In this document: piece by piece, positions 22,614 through 30,145 of the stretch
How positions within the stretch are numbered: the first letter of the stretch is position 1
Layout of the letters: each line of letters opens with the position of its first letter
Assembly (NCBI GenBank): GCA_021802985.1
Contig: JAJZQW010000020.1
Location: 1-36,164 of the forward strand
Length of the DNA: 36,164 nt
Direction: 5' to 3'
From: Acidobacteriota bacterium
GTDB taxonomy: Bacteria > Acidobacteriota > Holophagae > Holophagales > Holophagaceae
Position numbers and translations under genes: made by a program
The notes under the pieces: model-generated
What the model was told of the DNA's origin: nothing
What the model saw: only the letters and a program-made list of their open reading frames with translations
Database searches by the model: none

Positions 22614-25600
22614 TCAACGCACAGTGCGCCAGGTGCGGGGTCGGGGAAGGCGATCCTTGACTTGACCGAAGATGGTTCTGATCTGGGTGGAGGTGGTCGT
22701 GCCGCCCGTGGGCGGGGTGGTTGACACCAACCCCGCCTGGTTGACCGATACGGTGCTGCGAGCGGAGAAATTGGTGGCCACACCGGTCCAGTAGTACACA
22801 TTCCCTCCAACACAAGGACCATTGTAGCTGTTGGTCACTGTGGCCGTGGTCCCGTCTCCATTCCCCTGAAACACCGGATAGAGCACATCACAGACGCGAT
22901 TGGAAAAGGTCTGGCCTGAACCTCCACTGCACGGATCTGCCGTCTTGGGCGTGAAGTAGGAGTAGAACAAGGCGCCCCCCAGGACCAATGGTTCATTGAT
23001 CCCCTTGGGAATGAATGTGGTGTTGCCACTCTTGGCGGGTGAGGGAAATGCAATTTGATATCCCCGCTTGGAATTCGCCAAATAGAAACTGGCGTTCCCC
23101 GGAGTCACCGCCGCAGGGGTGGAGGCACTGGCCGCCGTGTTCGGAACCGTGTAAAGATCGGCGGATGTGATGGGCGTGGCGCCAGTGTCGGCGCGCTGGC
23201 TGTCGAACAACACCATGGCCTCATGGCCGGTGGGCAGATTAGTCGTTTTGTAATTGTAGTCCAGGGGGTTGTTGCGATCCCCGGTCACCACGGCAATTCC
23301 AACAGGAATGGTTCCCGCCGAGGAAGGCAAGTTTGCCGTCAAAAAAGGAGCCGGCAGGGTGGATATGAAATCAATGGGAATTCCGGAACTATTCATATTG
23401 CCGGTATAGATCTTCCGCAGGGACAAATCGCTACCGACCTTCCCATCCACGGTCCAGGCATCCAGGTTACTGGTATCGCGACGATAGTTGTAATTATCAG
23501 AAGCCGTCGTGGAATTTCCGGAACCCAGCGCCCAAATGCTTCCGTTGAAATCCGTGAAGTAAACCCGCTGAGTCAGACCGCTGTTGAGGAAATATTCAAA
23601 GGGGACCAGACCGGCCCCCACAGGCCCCATGCCCGCTGCGGTGGCACTCAGCTTGGCGTCATTCATGAAGTCCCAGGCCATGAGGATATTCCCCGTGGCG
23701 ATATCCACCGCCAGCGCGGATCGTCCGAGCGGCGTGGGATTGCCGGAGGTATTCAGGAACTGGGCCTCCACCTCGGGCGTACTCAGGCCTCCACCCAGAA
23801 AAAGGGCATCCTTGAGTTGCACCACCGGGGTGCCGTAGGCCACCCGCCCCACGGCCAAGGTGGAGGTGGAGTACCCCATGTTCTCCACCACGCTGGTCAC
23901 CGTGCTCTGGGTGGCGGAGGCCCCGATCCGGCTGCTGAGAATGGTGGGATCGAGCGTGGTTTCATCGGGGGAAAGGGCCCAGGACATGCTGGGCGTGAAG
24001 GGATCATGAATATCCAGGGCATAATAGCTGCGCCCCCCCTTGCGCAGACCGAAGACCAACCGGGCGGTCTCCGTGCTATCCACGGTGCCATTGCCCAGCA
24101 TGGAGCCGCTGGCGGCCGAATCCAGCCAGTAGACGTAGGGCGTTCCATCCACCAGGAAGCGATGGCTCTTGGCTGTCAGAAGGTAATCCAGGTTAGCCAA
24201 AAGGTCCGTAGGCACGAAGGCCCACAGTTCATCCACCACGCCATGGGTCAAGGGATTGGCAGGATCTGTGGTGCTGTCCACCCAACTGACCTCTCCGAAG
24301 GCGTGCAACATGCCCTGATTGGTTCCGACAAAGATCACCCGGAAGCGTGCGGTGGCAATATTACTGTTATAGGCCGCCAGGAGGGATGCTGGGAGTTTGC
24401 TGGTATCGATGGCCCCGGCTCCCGTGAGGGTGTATTCCACCGCCGCCGGGGCACTGTCAATCACATCCCCCATGATGGTGCTCCGATTGGGGAACAGGGC
24501 CGCGGTCGAGGAAGTATCCGCACCCAGGACGAACTCGATAACGGTATTCTTCACCGTATCGGAAGTCTGCGAAGTGGCCACGGAGCCCTTGATGGCAGCG
24601 AAGCCAGAGGCCGAAGCCACGGTCGTCGAAGGATAGCCCGCTGGCGGATCGAAGGCGAACGGCACCAAGGGAGGATTTGGAGTGGTGGCCGTGGCAGGCA
24701 GCCGGGTGTAGACCTTCCGCTGGTACCAAGGACGGGCAGCCATGGCGTTGGAAGTCGCCCACCCGGCCGTGGAGGTATCCAGTATCGTGGCGGTGCTACC
24801 CGTCTTGGTAAGAATGACCGTTTGGCCATTGACCTGCTTCGTAGGGAACATCATCAGATTGCCCGGCCAAATGGGGCTGACTGTGGTGGGCGGGGTGAAG
24901 GTGCCCAGGTAGATCTCGGAGGCCAAGCCCAACCCCACAAAAGGGACGGAGGGGGAAGAGGCCGTGGTCCCATTGGCAATCTGGGTGATATTGGTGATGA
25001 CAGAGGCGATGTTGTTCACCAGCGCGTTGGGATCCCGGGCATCGAAGAAATAGGTTTTCTGGGCGGCTGTGGGATCGTAGGGCTTGACTTGGCTCAGGCT
25101 CCATGAATTATTTTTGGGGTCCCCATTTGCTGCCGCCGCAAGCAAGGCATATTTCGCTGAACTCGAATCCAGGTAGCTGCCGGGGAGGCTCACGCCCACG
25201 GTCATGGTCTGGATGGCTAGGGGCGGCGTGAAGGTGGAACTGTAGCTCGTGCCACTTCCCCGTTCCTGGATGAAAAAAGGGGCAAAGGCATCGGGAGCCT
25301 GAGCCGAACTCGTAGGGTAGGTACTCGGAGCAACCAAGTAATTGGTCAGCTTCGTATCCCCAAGATGGGCCGCGGCTCCTGCCAAGGTCCAGATGTTGAA
25401 ATAATCGTTTCCCGGATCGAACTTCATGACGCCAGCAGCGAGAATGGTCTTGTTCCCTTCCAGCGCATTGCTGCTGCCTCCGGGAATGCTGGAGGGATTA
25501 TAAGGATCCTGGCTCCCGATGGCAGAGCCACCCCCATAGGTATCATTCGCAATGCCATCCGTGAAAAGCACCACGAACATGGTCTGGCAGTTGGGTGACG

Positions 25601-26885
25601 TATACTTGTCTGCCGTATGGGGCGCATCGAAGACGCTGTTTTTGTCCACATTCAACTGAGCCAGCACATTCGCAAAGGCGTAGGTCAAGGGTGTGCCTGC
25701 GCCAGGGAGGGCTGAAGCCAGGGCTTTCACGGATGGATCCGGATTTCCGCCGGTTGCCTTATTGAACAGCGTCAAGGCGCGGGTATTTGAGTTCGAAGAA
25801 GGGTTGGGCGCATTCGTATTGCTGGGATCTACGGTCGAAAGCCCCTGCTCATCCTTGTAATCCAGGAACCGATAGGCCCAGTAGACCTTGGTCTGATTGG
25901 CGAGCCAGGCCGAAATCACGGCTCGTTTCACGCCTTGGTATCGGGTCAGTACAGGAATGCCATTCTTGAAGGCTTGACCCGCTGCGGTTGTGGAATCAGG
26001 AATAATGTAGCTCGCTGTGTTCGTCCATCCTGTCGGGTTGGCCGCGTCATTGGGAACATCCATGCCAAAGAAAAGCCATTGGATATAGTCACGCGTGTAC
26101 CAGAAATGACCAATCCAGCCCTGACCAGGGCAACCAGGGAAATAGCCGGTCACGTCACTGCTGCTGTAGATATTGGACGCCGAGTCCGTCGCTGCCGTAT
26201 CAAAATAGTTGGCCGTGTTGCTATTTTGGGAGTCAGCCGCAAAGCTTGTCGAATAACTACTGCTTGCTTTTGCGATTCCAGAAGGCGAATCAAAAATGGT
26301 CCACGGAATGGGCAGATCCAATTGTCGCGTAAGTGATGCGTTGGAAAGGCTTCTCATAGTGATGCGGACATGCGTCGCCAAGCGAATCCAGTTGGTGGCA
26401 TCATTGGTCTTTCCCAGCGAGCCCGATTGGGCAGTGACATCCGCATTCGTCACAGGGGTGCCATCGGGCTTGATCAGAATGCCATCTGCGGCGAAGGGGT
26501 TTGCCTTGAAACTCCCATCATTAATATGATAGGTTGCAAAATTTATGGTCGGTCCGGTTATTGAAGACATGGTGTTAACATAAGGACGCACCCAAGTATC
26601 GTCACCCCCCGTATAACCTGAAGGGAGATGATGGCGTTCACTGTTATCCGAGTAGTAGCTCGGATGCCACATGAGCGCATTCATGGACCCCGAGAAATCC
26701 AGCACGCTGACGATTTCGGGCTTGACGTTCAGCGCATTGGTTTTCTGGTAGATGTCTAGGAAATCCGTCGTGCTGGCCTGCAGCCTGGGATCCAGCTGGG
26801 CGGCGAGGGGCGTGGACAGGAGGGCAGCCAGGCCGAAAATGGCCATGGCTCGGGCAATCACGGGGCGGCGGAACTTGAAGGTCAT
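22614..26885 (-). CDS. pilY1: PilY1-like type IV pilus tip adhesin
   Basis: 1423 aa. The signal peptide ends at LAAQ near residue 30. A von Willebrand A domain follows, with MIDAS DFSGS at 63-67 and FVVLFTDGIAND near 440; a large serine/asparagine-rich insert lies within it. The C-terminal part is the PilY1 beta-propeller: RFRVIFVGTNQGMLHAFGE, FGLRKGGRSYYALDIHDP, LAVDIATGNILMAWDF and VYFTDFNGSIWALG. PilY1 sits at the pilus tip and affects adhesion, retraction and surface sensing. The 5' half of the gene is visibly richer in A+T than the pilin genes beside it. It is the last gene of the fimT-pilV-pilW-pilX-pilY1 operon. Confidence 0.92.
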   Translation of the reverse strand: MTFKFRRPVIARAMAIFGLAALLSTPLAAQLDPRLQASTTDFLDIYQKTNALNVKPEIVSVLDFSGSMNALMWHPSYYSDNSERHHLPSGYTGGDDTWVRPYVNTMSSITGPTINFATYHINDGSFKANPFAADGILIKPDGTPVTNADVTAQSGSLGKTNDATNWIRLATHVRITMRSLSNASLTRQLDLPIPWTIFDSPSGIAKASSSYSTSFAADSQNSNTANYFDTAATDSASNIYSSSDVTGYFPGCPGQGWIGHFWYTRDYIQWLFFGMDVPNDAANPTGWTNTASYIIPDSTTAAGQAFKNGIPVLTRYQGVKRAVISAWLANQTKVYWAYRFLDYKDEQGLSTVDPSNTNAPNPSSNSNTRALTLFNKATGGNPDPSVKALASALPGAGTPLTYAFANVLAQLNVDKNSVFDAPHTADKYTSPNCQTMFVVLFTDGIANDTYGGGSAIGSQDPYNPSSIPGGSSNALEGNKTILAAGVMKFDPGNDYFNIWTLAGAAAHLGDTKLTNYLVAPSTYPTSSAQAPDAFAPFFIQERGSGTSYSSTFTPPLAIQTMTVGVSLPGSYLDSSSAKYALLAAAANGDPKNNSWSLSQVKPYDPTAAQKTYFFDARDPNALVNNIASVITNITQIANGTTASSPSVPFVGLGLASEIYLGTFTPPTTVSPIWPGNLMMFPTKQVNGQTVILTKTGSTATILDTSTAGWATSNAMAARPWYQRKVYTRLPATATTPNPPLVPFAFDPPAGYPSTTVASASGFAAIKGSVATSQTSDTVKNTVIEFVLGADTSSTAALFPNRSTIMGDVIDSAPAAVEYTLTGAGAIDTSKLPASLLAAYNSNIATARFRVIFVGTNQGMLHAFGEVSWVDSTTDPANPLTHGVVDELWAFVPTDLLANLDYLLTAKSHRFLVDGTPYVYWLDSAASGSMLGNGTVDSTETARLVFGLRKGGRSYYALDIHDPFTPSMSWALSPDETTLDPTILSSRIGASATQSTVTSVVENMGYSTSTLAVGRVAYGTPVVQLKDALFLGGGLSTPEVEAQFLNTSGNPTPLGRSALAVDIATGNILMAWDFMNDAKLSATAAGMGPVGAGLVPFEYFLNSGLTQRVYFTDFNGSIWALGSGNSTTASDNYNYRRDTSNLDAWTVDGKVGSDLSLRKIYTGNMNSSGIPIDFISTLPAPFLTANLPSSAGTIPVGIAVVTGDRNNPLDYNYKTTNLPTGHEAMVLFDSQRADTGATPITSADLYTVPNTAASASTPAAVTPGNASFYLANSKRGYQIAFPSPAKSGNTTFIPKGINEPLVLGGALFYSYFTPKTADPCSGGSGQTFSNRVCDVLYPVFQGNGDGTTATVTNSYNGPCVGGNVYYWTGVATNFSARSTVSVNQAGLVSTTPPTGGTTTSTQIRTIFGQVKDRLPRPRTWRTVR

Positions 26886-26911
26886 GGGGTGCCTCTCGGA
26901 GGAGGGTGCGT

Positions 26912-27475
26912 TTACTGTTTGATAGACGTGGAAACCCAGATTTCCCGACTGTTGTTGAACGCCATGCCCCCGCTATAGGACAGCGTGGCGTTGGATCGGA
27001 CCGCCCACAGATCGGGCTTCAGCCGCTCGTCGATCTGGCTGGTGAGGACAATCGGCAGCTTGCCCATGCGCAGGAGCGCAAGATTGAAACTGCCGGTCTT
27101 GCCCGATGCCGGCTTGAAGGTCATGGAGCTGTCGGTGTTGATGGTGTAGTAGCGGCCGCCCAATTCTGGCTGGTTCCGCAGCTTGTCCATGGCAGCAATC
27201 AGGCCCGCGTAGCCTGTGGTGGCGGCGGGATCCACGGTGGGCCGGTTCTCCCGTTCCTGGATCATCCAGTAAATGGTGTAATCTAGGCCAGAGTCGGCGA
27301 TCTCGCGGGTCTCCGTCCCCTGGCGGGAAGATCCGGAGACGATGAGTTCGCGCAGGGCGTTGCGGGACAGGGCCACGGCGGCGACGGTGAGCAGCACCAG
27401 CAGCATGAGCGTCACCAGGATCATGACGCCACCTGCTTCGGGGTGCTGGAGGGAACGGGGAGGTCGTGTGTTCAT
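26912..27475 (-). CDS. pilX: PilX-like minor pilin
   Basis: 187 aa. The N-terminus HPEAGGVMILVTLMLLVLLTVAAVALSRNALRE is a PilX-type prepilin start: a charged leader, Gly-Gly, then a hydrophobic helix. The usual Glu5 of class III signals is not seen, as is common in PilX. The rest includes SGSSRQGTETREIADSGLDYTIYW, where most PilX proteins carry a related A-E-SG segment. Minor pilins prime pilus assembly together with PilY1. It lies between pilW and pilY1. Confidence 0.82.
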   Translation of the reverse strand: MNTRPPRSLQHPEAGGVMILVTLMLLVLLTVAAVALSRNALRELIVSGSSRQGTETREIADSGLDYTIYWMIQERENRPTVDPAATTGYAGLIAAMDKLRNQPELGGRYYTINTDSSMTFKPASGKTGSFNLALLRMGKLPIVLTSQIDERLKPDLWAVRSNATLSYSGGMAFNNSREIWVSTSIKQ

Positions 27476-27489
27476 GGTCCGCCTCGCGA

Positions 27490-28803
27490 TCAGTTGAAGG
27501 ACAAGCCGAAGTGTCGGGGCACCATGTACAAGGTCTGGGTGCGCTCCTGGTAGGCCGCGATGTTGCCAGTGGCCGAATTCTCAGCGCGCTTGATGGCACT
27601 CCGGGTGGTGAGGTCCACCCTCACCACGAGCGGGGTGTTCCGGAACCAGTTCGGGTCGTTGGTATTCGGGGCGGAGGGCAGCCCCAATGAGGAGAGCTGT
27701 GTGTTGACCGTGGCCAGGATCCCGCTGGTCCATCCGCTGTCGAAGTCGTTGGCCGTGCTCCCCCACCCTGCCCAGGTAGCGGCCAAGGTTGTCTTGGTCG
27801 GGTCCGGGTTTTGATAAGCACTCAGGTAGACTTTGAAGCCGGTGACATCCTCCGCGATGATGGACTCCAATGTGTCGTCCGGCACGAACCCGCCCGAGGC
27901 ATAGGTTCCCTGCTGTCGAATCAGGCAGGGGATTCCCACGTTCGGGTTGGCTGGATCCAGGTTGCGAGCTTGAATGCTGTAACGCACCATCTGAGCCGGT
28001 CGCACGAACAGCACAGGGGCACCACCCGTGGATAACGCGCCGTTGATGGTCCCAGGTGTCGTGAAGGTCCCATCCCCGGCGAAGTGCCGATCCTTGTTCA
28101 AGGGGTTGATGCCAGTGGAGAGGCCCATCTCGGTATCCGGCACAGCCTGGGGTTTGAAGGTTACCAGCGGGGTCGAGCCCGATTGCGTCACGCCCGTAAT
28201 GGCCATGGGACCCCACTGGTCCTTGAATACCGCCACCAGGCTGCCCTGATTGTTCTTCACCATTTCTGCGGCAGTGCTTTCCAGTGTTTTGGCGTAGGAA
28301 GGATCGCTCAACATGACTTCCATCGTCGTATCGAGCTTCGCGACATCCGCCTGGCTGCTCACCAGATCAGCGTTCGAGGTCTGGGCGAAGGTCGCTCCCG
28401 CCGAGGCGTACAAGCGTCCCTCAAAGGGCAGCGCCTCATCGAGGTAGAAGTTCAGCTGGTCCGTGAGTGCTTCTGCGGTTGGAACATCTGTGCCGGTATA
28501 GGTCTGGTTGGGAAGGATGTAAAACCCCGGGGCGGTCGCGCTGAATGTCGGATAAGACGTGAGGTTGGTGAGGTACTGCCCGGCGGCATTGAGATCGTCG
28601 AAGAGCAGATCCATGGCCATGCGGTTCCTACGGCCACTGCTGATGCTCTCGCTCGACCGGTAGAAGGTGTTCATACTCGACTGGAACACCTTGGCCATGC
28701 CTGCCATGAGGACAGCCATGAAGACCAGCGCGACCAAGAGCTCGACCAGGGAAAAACCATCCTGGGCGTCCTGCGAAATGGGCGACAGGGAGGGCTCAGG
28801 CAT
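27490..28803 (-). CDS. pilW: PilW-like minor pilin
   Basis: 437 aa. The class III prepilin signal is QDAQDGFSLVELLVALVFMAVLMAGM: cleavage after Gly, then FSLVE with Glu5, the recognition pattern of PilD peptidase. A long globular domain follows, larger than in Pseudomonas PilW. GSGRRNRM-like helix sequence (SESISSGRRNRMAMDLLFDDLNAAGQYL) is typical for PilW. The 5' end overlaps pilV by 8 bases and the gene is 15 bases before pilX. Confidence 0.85.
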   Translation of the reverse strand: MPEPSLSPISQDAQDGFSLVELLVALVFMAVLMAGMAKVFQSSMNTFYRSSESISSGRRNRMAMDLLFDDLNAAGQYLTNLTSYPTFSATAPGFYILPNQTYTGTDVPTAEALTDQLNFYLDEALPFEGRLYASAGATFAQTSNADLVSSQADVAKLDTTMEVMLSDPSYAKTLESTAAEMVKNNQGSLVAVFKDQWGPMAITGVTQSGSTPLVTFKPQAVPDTEMGLSTGINPLNKDRHFAGDGTFTTPGTINGALSTGGAPVLFVRPAQMVRYSIQARNLDPANPNVGIPCLIRQQGTYASGGFVPDDTLESIIAEDVTGFKVYLSAYQNPDPTKTTLAATWAGWGSTANDFDSGWTSGILATVNTQLSSLGLPSAPNTNDPNWFRNTPLVVRVDLTTRSAIKRAENSATGNIAAYQERTQTLYMVPRHFGLSFN

Positions 28804-29356
28804 GGACCACCGTCCGGGTGAGGTTGATGCTGTGCTTCACGAATGAACCGGGGTGGGCCGGGTCCGGTGATTCATTGAATTCCACGCGGACCATGAAGGT
28901 ATCCGTGTTACCGCTCGAACCATTCCCTGACACCTGGCTATCCACCCAGGTGGATACGGTGTAATAGGCCCCGGCGGCCGTGGGCAGGGGGGTACCCACA
29001 AAATCGAAGTAGTCCTTGATGGCACTCGTCGGTACGGGGTCCGTTGGTTTCACACTGACTATAGGTGCCTTGCCTATGTAACGGGTGGTGTTAGCCGCCG
29101 GTGCAGCACTGAAGATCATCCCTAAATAGGACTGGCGCGCCTCGGTATTGATGCGCTCCATCACCCCTTCCGAAACCAGGACAGAGGTGGAAAGGCCCCG
29201 GCTGGTGGTGGTGGACTTCAGTGCGAGGATCTGCAACGCGGTGAGGCCCAAGAGGCCGATGGCCATGATGAACGCGGCCAGGAGGAACTCGATCATGGTG
29301 AAGCCAGCCTCGGGACCGCGGGCGGGGGCCGGAAGGGTGGGTCGGCGGGCACTCAT
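28796..29356 (-). CDS. pilV: PilV-like minor pilin
   Basis: 186 aa. Prepilin signal GPEAGFTMIEFLLAAFIMAIGLLGLTALQ: Gly, then FTMIE with Glu5 and the IGLLG motif characteristic of PilV. The body has NATT-like Ser/Thr-rich segments and the C-terminal INLTRTVV strand. The ATG at 29356 is chosen because the longer frame to 29773 lies over fimT and has no prepilin leader; the start overlaps the fimT stop (ATGA). Confidence 0.87.
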   Translation of the reverse strand: MSARRPTLPAPARGPEAGFTMIEFLLAAFIMAIGLLGLTALQILALKSTTTSRGLSTSVLVSEGVMERINTEARQSYLGMIFSAAPAANTTRYIGKAPIVSVKPTDPVPTSAIKDYFDFVGTPLPTAAGAYYTVSTWVDSQVSGNGSSGNTDTFMVRVEFNESPDPAHPGSFVKHSINLTRTVVHA

Positions 29357-30000
29357 AGGCGCCTCCAGGATTCGGCAGAGTTGGACCGGTAGAACTTGTA
29401 GATGGTGCCGCTGCCTGCGGGCATGACCAGGACCCCCACCGGACCGCTGGGAACTGGGGCACCTCCCCGCAGGCCCACCACGGCGATATAGAACCCCGTG
29501 TTGGCCTGCTTGCTGTAACCGTTGATCACCGGGGCGAAGCTTCCTTTGAATAGCTGGTTGGCAAGGGCATCGCGGAAGGGCGTCGTCGTCGCAGGGGCGA
29601 CTGGGGCGAAGGGCACGACATCCTTGAGCGAGGCGATGGCGTCGTCCGACCAGCCAGAACCGCAGTCGATGCCGGCGTACTGGTGGTCTCTGGACGTGGG
29701 CGTGTAGACGAAGTTGCTGCTGGGGCCGGAGGCGCCCGTGTAGGTGAGGGTGGCGGGGGTGGCTGCCGTCCAATTGCCGGTGGCCGTGAGCGTGATGTCG
29801 CCCAGGGTGGAGGTCGTCCCCTTGTGGGCCGCGGAGATCACCCCTTCCAATTCATCCATGATCGAATGGACGGCAGTGGCAGGACGGTTGCCGATCATCT
29901 GCACCGAGGCGAGGACCAGGACGCCCACGATGACGAGGACCAGCAGCAGTTCAATCAGGGAGTAGCCGGACGCAGCTTTCCAGGACGTACGGGATTCCAT
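29353..30000 (-). CDS. fimT: FimT/GspH-type minor pseudopilin
   Basis: 215 aa. Prepilin signal AASGYSLIELLLVLVIVGVLVLASVQM with Glu5 after the Gly. The domain is larger than typical FimT; PilE-like or GspH/FimT assignment cannot be separated by sequence alone, but first position in the fimT-pilV-pilW-pilX-pilY1 order favours FimT. AAAGGTGACC precedes the ATG. Confidence 0.78.
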   Translation of the reverse strand: MESRTSWKAASGYSLIELLLVLVIVGVLVLASVQMIGNRPATAVHSIMDELEGVISAAHKGTTSTLGDITLTATGNWTAATPATLTYTGASGPSSNFVYTPTSRDHQYAGIDCGSGWSDDAIASLKDVVPFAPVAPATTTPFRDALANQLFKGSFAPVINGYSKQANTGFYIAVVGLRGGAPVPSGPVGVLVMPAGSGTIYKFYRSNSAESWRRL

Positions 30001-30145
30001 GGGTCACCTTTCGGTTGTTTCAAGCATCGGCTGGAAGAGCAGCCGGGCCCAGGTTGAAATAAATGTTCGGGTCGAATGACTTGAGGAAGAATACCCCCGC
30101 TTGTCATCCGAACGTCATTGAAGAATGTAGTATTTTATTACACTA
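30001..30145 (-). promoter_or_regulatory. A+T-rich upstream region of the pilin operon
   Basis: This 145-base stretch between priA and fimT is strongly A+T-rich for this genome. It contains an imperfect palindrome TAGTGTAATAAAATACTA (minus strand, 30145-30128) that overlaps the priA stop, and two GTCAT copies 11 bases apart (30105-30120 region). No clean sigma-70, sigma-54 or sigma-28 match was found. It is the probable promoter/operator of the pilin operon by position. Confidence 0.35.

Noticed and set aside
23055-25106. 683-codon plus-strand frame opposite pilY1
   Set aside because: Shadow of pilY1; Gly/Arg/His-rich with no domain.
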